DNA of 50,134 nt, from contig CAJWTS010000021.1 of assembly GCA_913047795.1 (NCBI GenBank), positions 1-50,134 on the forward strand, read 5' to 3'. Under the pieces are notes generated by a model, which had not been told where the DNA came from, searched no databases, and saw only the letters and a list, made by a program, of their open reading frames with translations. Each line of letters starts with the position of its first letter. Within the stretch, counting starts at the first letter, position 1. This document shows positions 7,575 through 16,313 of the stretch, one piece after another. The stretch is from an uncultured Verrucomicrobiota bacterium (GTDB taxonomy: Bacteria; Verrucomicrobiota; Kiritimatiellia; CAJWTS01). The translations under genes were made by a program, and so were the position numbers.

Positions 7575-8345
7575 TCACGCGCGAGCCATGAGGCGATAGA
7601 CGGTCACGATTTTCCAGCGGTTGAAGCGGTGGATCGCGCGTTCGACGGGATTGGCGTAGGGCCTGATGATGTCCAACTCGTCCTGGAATTGCTGCTCAAA
7701 CTGCGTGTCGCTGATGGACTCTCCGAACCGTCGAAAGTGCGCCAGCTTGCGCCGGCAGACGATGGCCTTCGACTGATTGGCGAACTTGAGCCAGAGATGG
7801 TAATCCGCGGCAATGGGATAATCCAGTGACAGGCCATCGACCTGATGCCATAGATCCATGGTCCAGAATGTTGCCGGCTGATTCACGTAGTTCTCGCAGA
7901 GCAGCACGTGGTAGTTGTAGCGGCAGCCCAGGAGCTGTTTATACCAGGTGACCGGTTGGCGAATTTCGCGTCCCGTCGCATCAACGATATCGCATCCGCC
8001 ATAAAGCCATTGACGCTCCGGTTGACTCCGAAAGGATTCAACTACGGCCTGAAATGTTCCCGGTGCGTAGGCATCGTCCGCGTTGATCCAACAGCTAATG
8101 TCGCCATCGCAAGCGTTGATGCCCTTGTTGATGGCGTCGTAGTTGGACCGATCCTTTTCGGAGACGACGCGAACGGTTGGATGGTCGCTGTAGGCATCGA
8201 GAATATCCAATGTGCCGTCGGTCGAACCGCCATCGCGAATCACGTACTCGATCTCGAAGTCACCTTCCTGGGACAGAACGCTCTCGATCGTTTCGCGTAC
8301 GAAGCGAACGACATTCAGGACGGGCGTGACAACAGAAATTTTCAT
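7575..8345 (-). CDS. Glycosyltransferase family 2 (WcaA-like)
   Basis: A 256-residue GT-A enzyme starting MKISVVTPVLNVVRFVRETI. RDGGSTDGT lies at about residues 37-45 (nucleotide binding) and INADDAYAPG near 86-95 is the DxD-type metal site. ADYHLWLKF near 183-191 carries the acceptor-side acid. This short form, with DGGSTDGT and NADD, is typical of EPS and O-antigen loci. It follows the GT4 at 8446 by 100 bases in the same direction, and the genes beyond its 3' end are decayed. The donor sugar is not predictable. Confidence 0.88.
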   Translation of the reverse strand: MKISVVTPVLNVVRFVRETIESVLSQEGDFEIEYVIRDGGSTDGTLDILDAYSDHPTVRVVSEKDRSNYDAINKGINACDGDISCWINADDAYAPGTFQAVVESFRSQPERQWLYGGCDIVDATGREIRQPVTWYKQLLGCRYNYHVLLCENYVNQPATFWTMDLWHQVDGLSLDYPIAADYHLWLKFANQSKAIVCRRKLAHFRRFGESISDTQFEQQFQDELDIIRPYANPVERAIHRFNRWKIVTVYRLMARA

Positions 8346-8445
8346 GATGAAACGAGCTCGGTATCACGATTCGCTCCGGGCTTCAAGGAGGAGAACGGCG
8401 GCCGGCGCATGCGCGCGCGGAAATTCCAGCGACCGGGATAGCGTC

Positions 8446-9582
8446 TCACTCCGCGAGACTCCGCAAAACGTCCAATACCGCCGCGGCGCTTTTCTCCCAG
8501 CTCATGGCCGTGGCCCGATCTTTCGCATCGCCCAGTCGATCGCGCGCCGTGTCTGATTTCAGTGTCCGCACCATGTGACGCGCAAGTTCGTCCGCATCGG
8601 TGGCGTCATCGACGTAATCGACGAAGTCGCCTCCCACTTCAGGTATCGATGCCTGTCGCGTCGTGATGACAGGTGTCTGCGCCATCATGGCTTCCAGGAC
8701 CGGGAGACCGAAGCCTTCATACAGGGACGGGAAAACGAAAAGATCCGCTATCTGGTACAGACCGCGGAGCACGTCCGTGTCGAGCCCGGCGAGTCGTATC
8801 ACGCGATCACGCACAGTTGCCGGCAGTTCACGGAGGGCTGTTTTCAATTCGGGTTCGCCAAGGCGTTCGCGTCCGACAATGACCAGCGACTGCGGAATGT
8901 CCGCCGCCGCGAGTCCGTAGGCGCGCACGAGCGTGGGCAGGTTCTTGTGCGGGTACGAATTGGCAACGGCGAGGACGTATCGCGTATCGCCGACCCGCTG
9001 CCGGACCTCGTCTTGCGTTTTGCCGTCAACGGGCTCTCCGAACGCGGGATCCGCTCCGCTTAGCACGGGGCGAAGTTTGTCGTCATCGGCCGCCGTATAT
9101 TTTACGACCTCCTTCGCGGCAAAGCACGACGGCGTAAGGATGCGCCGTGCTCGTCGTGCGGCAAGCCGGACAAGGATGTCGGTCGTCAGGCGTGCCAACC
9201 ATCCAAGGTCATCGGGATGCGACCGATACTGCATGTCGTGGATCGTCACGACCTGTTTGGGTCGGGCAAAGAGGGGGAGGGTGTAGCCGGGCGACCAGAG
9301 TACGTCAAGCCCGGCGTTGTTCGCCCGCCACGCTAGCTCCGTTTGCTCACGCAGGATTCGCGCGTAGCGATTCATGGCCGGGAAGTTGAGGTGTAGGAAT
9401 TCGACGGACTCGACTCCGGCCAGATCGTCGTGGAGCGTAGCCGCGTTCTCGCGATTGGTGAAAATCACAAGTTCGTCGCCGTCGAGGCGCTGGACCATGT
9501 ACGACAAGAGGCAACGCAGATAGGTTTCCGTTCCGCCGACTTCGCCGGGAATGTAGAACAGTGTATTGACACCTAGGCGCAT
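8446..9582 (-). CDS. Glycosyltransferase, GT4 (group 1, mannosyltransferase-like)
   Basis: A 378-residue GT-B enzyme. The N-terminus MRLGVNTLFYIPGEVGGTET carries the acceptor-domain glycine loop. VVTIHDMQYRSHPDDLGW at about 112-129 and ILTPSCFAAKEVVKY near 160-174 are typical of GT4 mannosyltransferases. The donor site is FPSLYEGFGLPVLEAMMAQT at about 285-304. The last residues contain SWEKSAAAVLDVL, another common GT4 ending. The gene is 91 bases downstream of the membrane protein at 9674 with a tandem repeat between them. Confidence 0.9.
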   Translation of the reverse strand: MRLGVNTLFYIPGEVGGTETYLRCLLSYMVQRLDGDELVIFTNRENAATLHDDLAGVESVEFLHLNFPAMNRYARILREQTELAWRANNAGLDVLWSPGYTLPLFARPKQVVTIHDMQYRSHPDDLGWLARLTTDILVRLAARRARRILTPSCFAAKEVVKYTAADDDKLRPVLSGADPAFGEPVDGKTQDEVRQRVGDTRYVLAVANSYPHKNLPTLVRAYGLAAADIPQSLVIVGRERLGEPELKTALRELPATVRDRVIRLAGLDTDVLRGLYQIADLFVFPSLYEGFGLPVLEAMMAQTPVITTRQASIPEVGGDFVDYVDDATDADELARHMVRTLKSDTARDRLGDAKDRATAMSWEKSAAAVLDVLRSLAE

Positions 9583-9597
9583 GGGGGAAGGTTTAAA

Positions 9598-9627
9598 GGT
9601 TGAGAGGTTCAGGGGTTGAGAGGTTCA
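9598..9627. repeat. Tandem repeat, two copies of GGTTGAGAGGTTCA
   Basis: Two exact 14-base copies at 9598-9611 and 9614-9627 (16-base period), with a partial third (AGGGTTTA) after them, sit in the 91-base gap between the GT4 at 8446-9582 and the membrane protein at 9674. The two genes point the same way, so this lies in the 5' leader of the GT4. Function is unknown; it could be a slippage-prone spacer or a dispersed genomic repeat. Confidence 0.75.
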
Positions 9628-9673
9628 AGGGTTTAGAATTTAGCCTGACGCGGGAGTTTTGCCAGCCACGAAA

Positions 9674-11437
9674 TCATCGGGAGTCGCTTGGGTCTGAAAA
9701 CGGCAGTGTGTCATGCTTTTTATGCTCAGCGCCGGCGATCAGGGCGACGACCATTGCCATCAGGGGCAGAGCCTGGGCTGTGAGTCGGTCCCAGGCTGTG
9801 CCGATCTGCCAGTGCAGGGGGTCGGGGCTGTTGATCACGATCACGAACATCGTGCCCAAGGCCATTAGCGGGATCGCGGCGACGATCCGAACGTGGCGTG
9901 GCATATAGCACAGAGCGTAAAGGCATGAGAAGATCGCGATCGGCAGCGCCACGTTCCAGTTTGTGACGGTGGCCCATTCACGAAAGATCAAGACAACCGC
10001 TTCGGGTAGTCGATGCAGCGCATACTGCAACTGGTTGACGGTGAATTCCAGATGTTCGAATACACGCGGGGTATCCGGGAGATGAAACTTCTTCCAGGCA
10101 TACCAGGGGCCGACGCCGGGTAGATAGGCCGCACACCAGGGGAGAATCGTGCGGTGCGACGGCCGGCTCGCCGTCATGGCGATCAGAAACAGGAGCGAGA
10201 ACATGACTCCTTCGTTCTTGGTCAACGAGGCGCCTGCGCAGAACACGCCGACCAGGAACGCATCCATGCGATTGGGAGAGGCCAGCCAACGCAGGAATCG
10301 ACCCCCGGCACAGGTTAGCATCAGCCAGAGTGCCGCCTCGGCATAGCCCCAGGAGGCAAAGAGAAGGACTTTGGGCACGGTCAGGAGGATCAGGGGGCTG
10401 ATCCAGGCGGCTGTTGCGGACCGGGTGGAAGCCCACGCCACGGTACGCAATTGCCAGGCTGATAGGGCCAGCAACACCGCTCCCCACGCCCGGCACCAAT
10501 GCTCCTCCCAGCCGCCGCATACCCAGGCCGAGAATGACCACAAGGCCGGCCAGAGAAGCGGATAGTCGGCGTGACCGAAATACCGTACATCGGCTAGACT
10601 ACCGGCGCCCAGGGCCAACACTTTGGCCTTGGCACCCCAGATTGCCCAGGCATCCCAGTCGTCCGGAACGACGATCACCGCCTTCGCCATCGACCAACCG
10701 CAGACGAGCACGACAACCGCGAGGAAGAACCCACTCGGAATCTTCTGCCTCACGGATGACTCTCGTGTCGGGTTACCCCTGGTCACGGCGACCGCCACAA
10801 GAAGAGCGGCCAGGAGCAGAAACCCCAGGTAGCCCGGTATCGCCGTGCCCAAGGCATGGCGCGAGAGGGGCGTCAGTATTCCGATTACGAGTACGCTCGC
10901 AGCGCTGCATTCGGGCAACGTCAAGGCGATGCCGTGCCCGAGTCGCTTCAGCGCAAACGCCATCGCCAAGACGAAGGCCACGGAAAGCGCGAAGCGGAAC
11001 GGGGAGGGCACGGTCGCCTGCGCGAATCCACAGCTGTCGTGGTTCGAAGCGAATTCATCGGTTCCGGCCGAGACCGTGAGCCTCCGATCTGCCCATTGCA
11101 CGCTATGTGTTGTGGTGCCGTCGGGAAGGTGTGGGATCGCAAGGTATTTGAAGTAGGAAAGTTGGGTGAAATCTCCCCTGGCGGTATAGCCCTGGTCAGC
11201 CGGCCAGGATGCGAGCGCGGTGAGCGCCTGGTCAAGATTCCGATATGGCGTGCCGGCCCGTTCAAGAACTCTGGCACGCTGCTCGGCAACCGATCTCCCG
11301 GCGTACCAGGCCACGTCTTCCTTCCAGAGCTTGCCGTAGTAGAGTCCGGCCAGCGCGACAAGCGAAAGCCCAGTCCATACGATGAGCACGAAACGGAGTA
11401 GGTTGCGCCGCAGTCGGAGATATTCTACAGCGCGCAT
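9674..11437 (-). CDS. Polytopic GT-C-like membrane protein
   Basis: A 587-residue integral membrane protein. One N-terminal membrane segment (about 14-34) is followed by a periplasmic domain of about 110 residues, then about ten further hydrophobic segments. VVPDDWDAWAIWGAKAKVL near 256-274 and FGHADYPLLWPALWSF near 286-301 resemble the acidic loop and following block of GT39/PMT-like lipid-linked-sugar transferases. Such enzymes use polyprenyl-phosphate sugars on the outer face of the inner membrane. It lies 18 bases after the stop of another GT-C-like protein (11456). The DPM-like synthase at 31759 may supply the donor. Assignment to a precise family is uncertain. Confidence 0.65.
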   Translation of the reverse strand: MRAVEYLRLRRNLLRFVLIVWTGLSLVALAGLYYGKLWKEDVAWYAGRSVAEQRARVLERAGTPYRNLDQALTALASWPADQGYTARGDFTQLSYFKYLAIPHLPDGTTTHSVQWADRRLTVSAGTDEFASNHDSCGFAQATVPSPFRFALSVAFVLAMAFALKRLGHGIALTLPECSAASVLVIGILTPLSRHALGTAIPGYLGFLLLAALLVAVAVTRGNPTRESSVRQKIPSGFFLAVVVLVCGWSMAKAVIVVPDDWDAWAIWGAKAKVLALGAGSLADVRYFGHADYPLLWPALWSFSAWVCGGWEEHWCRAWGAVLLALSAWQLRTVAWASTRSATAAWISPLILLTVPKVLLFASWGYAEAALWLMLTCAGGRFLRWLASPNRMDAFLVGVFCAGASLTKNEGVMFSLLFLIAMTASRPSHRTILPWCAAYLPGVGPWYAWKKFHLPDTPRVFEHLEFTVNQLQYALHRLPEAVVLIFREWATVTNWNVALPIAIFSCLYALCYMPRHVRIVAAIPLMALGTMFVIVINSPDPLHWQIGTAWDRLTAQALPLMAMVVALIAGAEHKKHDTLPFSDPSDSR

Positions 11438-11455
11438 GTTCGCAGGGCCGGCTCG

Positions 11456-13126
11456 TTACTGTACAGCGGGTGGCTTGTCGCGGGCCGGAACGTGCCAGAT
11501 GATAACCGCATCGTTCTCGAAGACATGTTTGAAACGCGTATCCTTCCGGACGTCGTCCACGAAGCTCTGCGGATAAACCCCGAGGTTATGCATCTCCGGA
11601 TCGATTTTGCCGACGAGGTGTTTTTTTACAACGATCGCGCCAATGTTTTTCTGGTGCAGAAGTGCGATCCGGGCATCGTTGTCACCCTGCCACAGTTCGC
11701 GCAGGCGATAGTCAAGATACCAGTTGTGCGGCACAGGAAACAGGCGGTAGTTTCCCTCTGGATACATGAAGATGCGGTGTGGCACAGGGGGGTGTTCCGC
11801 CAGGTGCGTAACGGCCTCTGTGATGCCCGTCGGCACGTGGCGCAGGGACCATGTGCGCGCCAGTACGGTGCCCGCTTGCACCAGGCAAATCATCACGATG
11901 CAGGGCAGCCAGTAACGTCGCGCGGGCGCACGGCCGGCCAACCTTACAACAGCCAGCACGCCGAGCACCTGTGCGGGATAGAAGAAGCGCGCGTCAGGGG
12001 ATGTCCGCAGCATGTAGTAGGTGAAGAGGGCATAGCTCCCGCTGCCGATCAACAACAGCAGGTCGGTGGCGCGTTCCCTTGTCGCGCCGCCTGTCGCGTG
12101 CCGACGTGGAAACAGGCTGCCCAGTAGTGCGAGCAGGATCACGAGCGGAACAACACCGCCTCCATAGATGATCCAGTTGCGTGGCAGGCGCAGATCACCC
12201 GGATGATTCGCGATCACTTCGTTGCTATACAGGCTGAGCGACTTCGATTTGGCAGGGGATGATACCGCCTTTGTCGGCGTCTTGCCCCCGGATTTGTTGT
12301 CGGTGGCCTCGCGTGGCGCCGGGGCGGCGAACACCGCAGACAGGCGGTTGCAGATAACCTTCAGGGTGCGGGCCGGATAGTACTCGTACCCCCTGCTATG
12401 AAGCGCCATCGTCGAACCGGACCATGCGGCGCCCATGATCAGCGCGGTCCCGAGACCGCCTCGTATCAACTGCGGCCAGCGCCGCCAGAACATGCCCACG
12501 ATGCCAATGCCGTAGGCCGGCACGAACAGCAGCATGTTCTCTTTCAAACTCGCCGCCAGCGCGAGAAAGATGGCGCCGGGAATCCAGCGTCGTCGGCTGA
12601 GATAGTAGAACGCCCACACGACCTGGGCCGTCGCGGGCACATCCTGGTAAAACGCAACCGAGAATAGAACCGTCATGGGCAGGCTGGCGATCGCCGCGAC
12701 CCCAAGCCAGCGCGTGGCCGCATCATCCCGGTCTCCGGAGAGCAATCGGAGGACTCCCGTGAGCAGTTGAAGTAGAAACAGGCCATGCAGGCACTGCACA
12801 ACCCATGCGCTCCGACCGAATAGCCAGTAGGGAATCGACAGCGCGTAATGCCAGAGCATCGCATGTGGATAGTAGCGCACCTCCACCTCCTTCCATTCAG
12901 GCGGATGCGCTTTCCAAGGGTCAGGAATGTGGGCCTCGAAATTTGCGCGCGGCAACTGCTCCACCTGGTGATCCAGCATGTAGAAGTGGGTCACTTCGTC
13001 GCCAATCATCGGAGGTAGTGACAACGTGCCGACAATCGTCAGGGTGCCGACAAACGCCCAGATGCAGCACAGAAGGCGATGCTCGGAAATCCAGCGGCTC
13101 AGCGCGTTACCTGCCAGTCGCTTCAT
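11456..13126 (-). CDS. GT39-like polytopic glycosyltransferase
   Basis: A 556-residue integral membrane protein with about ten hydrophobic segments. Soon after the first segment comes MIGDEVTHFYMLDHQ, an acidic DE pair placed as in the catalytic loop of GT39 (PMT/ArnT) enzymes. The middle holds a long low-complexity soluble loop (about 280-310, rich in Lys, Thr and Ser), and the last 110 residues are extracytoplasmic. I chose ATG 13126, giving a 20-base overlap with the epimerase gene; a GTG at 13141 is the alternative. It likely transfers a lipid-linked sugar outside the membrane, together with the neighbour at 9674. Confidence 0.68.
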   Translation of the reverse strand: MKRLAGNALSRWISEHRLLCCIWAFVGTLTIVGTLSLPPMIGDEVTHFYMLDHQVEQLPRANFEAHIPDPWKAHPPEWKEVEVRYYPHAMLWHYALSIPYWLFGRSAWVVQCLHGLFLLQLLTGVLRLLSGDRDDAATRWLGVAAIASLPMTVLFSVAFYQDVPATAQVVWAFYYLSRRRWIPGAIFLALAASLKENMLLFVPAYGIGIVGMFWRRWPQLIRGGLGTALIMGAAWSGSTMALHSRGYEYYPARTLKVICNRLSAVFAAPAPREATDNKSGGKTPTKAVSSPAKSKSLSLYSNEVIANHPGDLRLPRNWIIYGGGVVPLVILLALLGSLFPRRHATGGATRERATDLLLLIGSGSYALFTYYMLRTSPDARFFYPAQVLGVLAVVRLAGRAPARRYWLPCIVMICLVQAGTVLARTWSLRHVPTGITEAVTHLAEHPPVPHRIFMYPEGNYRLFPVPHNWYLDYRLRELWQGDNDARIALLHQKNIGAIVVKKHLVGKIDPEMHNLGVYPQSFVDDVRKDTRFKHVFENDAVIIWHVPARDKPPAVQ

Positions 13127-14132
13127 AGTGGGCAATGGCACGGTTTACCCCGTCTTCGAAGTCGATGGCATAACGGAAGTTCAGTGCTTTCTGCTTGGTG
13201 GTATCGCCGCCACGCGCAAACACACCCTCCGGTGTGTCGGACATACCTGTCACCTCGGGCTCATAGCCACACGCCTTCGCCGCCATTGATGCGAACTGGA
13301 TGAAGTTCGTATAGATTCCTGTCGAGAGATTTACGGCCCCACCGTCATCAATCTGGTCCAGTGTCTGCATGACACCATTCACGCAATCCTCAATGTGAAT
13401 GAAGTCACGCATCTGCAGGCCACTGCCCCACACATTCAATTTGTCAGCACCCCGGTTTTCGATCGAACGCTTGCAGATGCTGGGAAACGGATAGTGATCG
13501 TCCTGATCCTCACCATAACCGGAAAACGGGCGATAGCAACAGGACTTTAATCCGTGCTTCTCATAAGCAAGCCGCGCAAGGTACTCGACCGTCAGCTTTG
13601 CCCACCCGTATGACATGTCCGGCATGCCGATGTCGTCACCAAAGCTGATCATGTCCTCCTTGAGCAGCACATAACCGTCCGGTCGCTGCAGCTTAACAGG
13701 GTAGGCTGCGCTCGAGCTGAAACAGGCCGTTCGCTCCGGGTTACAGGATTTGGCCCAGACCCAGTACTCCGAGTCAATCGCCAGGTCCTCGGCGACCGCC
13801 AGCGGGTTGTTTTCAATCATCAGGCGGCCGCCGACCATGGCCGCGAGGTGGAACACGTAGTCAAAGTCCGTATCCTGATGTTCCTTGAACCAAGTACGGC
13901 AGTCCTGGTGATACCATTTGAATCCGGCATACGATTGCGGATCGAACAGCGGCCACTGCGCGGGCATCAGTCCACCCGTCAAGGGCGCAACATTGTCCAC
14001 GCAGTGCACCTCGTCGCCGCGCTCCAGCAGCCGGTGAACGATGTGTCGCCCCACAAACCCGGCTCCGCCTGTGACAAGACATTTACTGATGTCAGATCCC
14101 CTTCTCGTTAGATAGGCGGAATTTACCAGCAT
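13107..14132 (-). CDS. NAD-dependent nucleotide-sugar epimerase/dehydratase (extended SDR)
   Basis: A 341-residue extended SDR enzyme. Rossmann motif TGGAGFVGRHIV lies at about residues 21-32, HLAAMVGG near 95-102, the catalytic Ser in SSSAAYP near 138-144, and Y-x3-K as YGWAK near 175-179. RPFSGYGEDQDDHYPFP and MRDFIHIEDC form the sugar-nucleotide binding part. The overall pattern resembles GDP-mannose 3,5-epimerase and related NDP-hexose epimerases, so it probably makes a rare sugar donor for the cluster. It is the first gene of the 14132-to-5523 minus-strand run and diverges from the sulfotransferase at 14263. The start at ATG 14132 leaves a slightly long N-terminus (18 residues before KCLVTGG). 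Confidence 0.85.
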   Translation of the reverse strand: MLVNSAYLTRRGSDISKCLVTGGAGFVGRHIVHRLLERGDEVHCVDNVAPLTGGLMPAQWPLFDPQSYAGFKWYHQDCRTWFKEHQDTDFDYVFHLAAMVGGRLMIENNPLAVAEDLAIDSEYWVWAKSCNPERTACFSSSAAYPVKLQRPDGYVLLKEDMISFGDDIGMPDMSYGWAKLTVEYLARLAYEKHGLKSCCYRPFSGYGEDQDDHYPFPSICKRSIENRGADKLNVWGSGLQMRDFIHIEDCVNGVMQTLDQIDDGGAVNLSTGIYTNFIQFASMAAKACGYEPEVTGMSDTPEGVFARGGDTTKQKALNFRYAIDFEDGVNRAIAHYEATGR

Positions 14133-14262
14133 TCCCTGGAATGCACAGCCAGAAAAAGGGCAAGGTCATTCGTATTCACAACGGCGGGGTATTGTACGTG
14201 GACCATCAGTCTGAAGTATGGAACACTAAACTCGTAACACCCACATTCAGAAAGTTTGCGTC
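14133..14262. promoter_or_regulatory. Divergent promoter region, epimerase versus sulfotransferase
   Basis: This 130-base gap lies between the minus-strand epimerase and a plus-strand sulfotransferase, so at least two promoters are expected. Moderately A/T-rich DNA is present near 14160-14240 (GTATTCACAAC, GTATGGAACACTAAAC). I cannot place the boxes with confidence. Confidence 0.35.
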
Positions 14263-15186
14263 ATGCAGCCTGGCGAGGATCTTCTCATCCATATCGGTTA
14301 CCCGAAGAGCGGCAGCACGTATCTTCAGGATGTCATTTTTTCCCGGCCGGATGTTCGCCTGATCAAACAGCCTGATATCCACGCGCTGGCCGGTGCAGCG
14401 CCGTGTGAACCAGATGCGTTCCGAGAGGCGTTGACCGGACCCGCGCAGGATCCCGCCATAGGCTCGGCGCTGACCGTGCTCTCCCAGGAGAAGCTGTCCG
14501 GTAATCTGGATGGTGCCAATCCGGGTACGCCATGGCGTATGGCCGACCGCCTCCACGCCGCCTACCCGGATGCCCGCATTCTGGTCGTCACGCGTAATCA
14601 GGTGGAATACACCTTGTCCCTGTACTGCTGGCGCGTCATTCAGCGCGGTCTGGAGTGCCGTGAGATTGACAGGTACCTTGAAGATTTGTTCCTGCCGCAG
14701 CTCAAGAAAAAGCTCTGTTATCACTTGCTGATTGATCACTACGTCGGCCTTTTTGGCGCCGACAGGGTCAAGGTGCTACCCTTCGAGTTGGTGACACAGG
14801 ATGGCCCGCGGTTCATGCGCGAACTTGCATCTTTCACCGGCCTGCCACTCGACGCAGCACCCCCGGACAAACGCGTAAATATGACGCTGCGATCGGTGGA
14901 CCTGGTTAACTACTGTCGCCGCGCAAATCGGTTTCTTGCCCTGCCCGTGAAGTTGGTTGGCCCCCTTCTCCCGAAGAGATTGCATCGGCGATTCGCGCAG
15001 AAAATCATCGGATTCAAGCGCCGTATCATATTGCCGATGGCTACGCGCCGGACGCAGGACTGCCAAAACGCGATTAGCCTTCCCGACAAGTGGGAGGGGG
15101 TGTATCGGGACGCCTTTGCCGCGAGCAACCGGGAATTGCAGCGTCTCTGCGGCGTTGATCTCGGTGCGTTGGGATACGCGAACTGA
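14263..15186 (+). CDS. Sulfotransferase
   Basis: A 307-residue sulfotransferase of a different branch from those at 557 and 3984. The PAPS loop is IGYPKSGSTYLQDVIF at about residues 11-26 and the second phosphate site is ILVVTRNQVEYTLSLY near 106-121. A long basic C-terminal part (RRANRFLALPVKLVGPLLPK) could lie against the membrane. It stands alone on the plus strand and converges with the end of the long operon (stop at 15196), 9 bases apart. It probably decorates the same glycan. The acceptor is unknown. Confidence 0.8.
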   Translation: MQPGEDLLIHIGYPKSGSTYLQDVIFSRPDVRLIKQPDIHALAGAAPCEPDAFREALTGPAQDPAIGSALTVLSQEKLSGNLDGANPGTPWRMADRLHAAYPDARILVVTRNQVEYTLSLYCWRVIQRGLECREIDRYLEDLFLPQLKKKLCYHLLIDHYVGLFGADRVKVLPFELVTQDGPRFMRELASFTGLPLDAAPPDKRVNMTLRSVDLVNYCRRANRFLALPVKLVGPLLPKRLHRRFAQKIIGFKRRIILPMATRRTQDCQNAISLPDKWEGVYRDAFAASNRELQRLCGVDLGALGYAN

Positions 15187-15195
15187 GAATTCCGC

Positions 15196-16302
15196 TCAGG
15201 CGCGGTCGCCCGCTCTGGCCGCCTGTAAATAACCGTTTTTCAATGCATCGAGGATGCCTGTCTCACTCAGGTGCAACGCGTAGTATTGCCGGGCCCGCCG
15301 GGCCAGCGCTTCGCGGCGCCCGGAGTCTTGTTGCAGGGCCAGCGCTTCGCGCAACATCGCCTCAGGCGTCTCGACCTCCACCCACGCGGCCTCACCTTCG
15401 GGCAAGCCGCGCATGCTGCCGCGCCGCGCGACGATTGCACGCCCGAAGGCCAGCGCTTCCACCACCTTGATCTGGAGACCGGGACGATCGTCGCGCGTCA
15501 TCAGGTGGATTCCGCAGGCTTCATAGGGCTCGCTGTTCGCCCCGTAGCGACCCACGGGATCAAACATTGGGGACGTGACCTCGGATGCAATGTTGCCGAA
15601 CACCTTGATCGTCAGGCCATCCGGTGCGTCTGCCTGCTCAAGCCATCGCAGGCCTTCCATGTTTTGCGGTGCTTTCGTTCCAATCAGTCCCACGTCCAAG
15701 GTTAGCGGAAGGTCGGCCGGCGCAATCGCAGGTGGACTCCAGAGCACGTGCTTGAGCCCGCGTTCTTCCAGCATTCCCCGCTCGTCGTGACCCACCACGC
15801 AAAGAAGATCTGCGTCGCGCCACTCGCGCACCTCTCGAGCATGGCCTTCGTAGTGGTAGCTCGAAAGCAATTCATGAATGACAATCGCCTGGGGACAATC
15901 ACTTCGCAGCCGCCCCCAGAACCCGTACTGGCAGACGGCAAGGTCCATGCCGCGGGTTATACGCGACCACCATGATTGATCGAAAGCAAAACGGTGATAG
16001 GGATTGGAATGTCCGAATGCACGATCGAGCCGCAACACGGTGCACATCTGTGCGTAGGCAAACCCAATCAGCCACACCAACCGAAAAGCGACGGCGTCCT
16101 CCCGGAACACCAGGTCGAATCCCTGACTGCGCAGTTCGCTCTCGGCCTCGGACGTCCACCCAAAGCCCACCGGTTTTCCGCGCGCGCTGGCGATCGTGCA
16201 AGTTCCCAGGCTGTTCAGGAGGTGGAGATGTTTCATCATCTCCACCTTCGTGCCCGTATCAGCGGGCCACGGGCAATAGGGAACGAGGCAAATGCTTTTC
16301 AT
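15196..16302 (-). CDS. Glycosyltransferase, GT4-like
   Basis: A 368-residue GT-B enzyme starting MKSICLVPYCPWPADTGTK, an N-terminus typical of sugar-PEP-CTERM/EPS-associated GT4 enzymes. ADLLCVVGHDERGMLEERGL near 170-190 is the linker to the C-terminal domain. GLIGTKAPQNMEGLRWLE near 213-230 and RPGLQIKVVEALAFGRAIV near 295-313 form the donor site. The ATG at 16302 lies 11 bases after the stop of the upstream GT4; a longer start would add 35 residues overlapping that gene. It is the last gene of the 12-gene operon and converges with the sulfotransferase at 14263. Confidence 0.82.
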   Translation of the reverse strand: MKSICLVPYCPWPADTGTKVEMMKHLHLLNSLGTCTIASARGKPVGFGWTSEAESELRSQGFDLVFREDAVAFRLVWLIGFAYAQMCTVLRLDRAFGHSNPYHRFAFDQSWWSRITRGMDLAVCQYGFWGRLRSDCPQAIVIHELLSSYHYEGHAREVREWRDADLLCVVGHDERGMLEERGLKHVLWSPPAIAPADLPLTLDVGLIGTKAPQNMEGLRWLEQADAPDGLTIKVFGNIASEVTSPMFDPVGRYGANSEPYEACGIHLMTRDDRPGLQIKVVEALAFGRAIVARRGSMRGLPEGEAAWVEVETPEAMLREALALQQDSGRREALARRARQYYALHLSETGILDALKNGYLQAARAGDRA

Positions 16303-16313
16303 GTATGCCGCTC

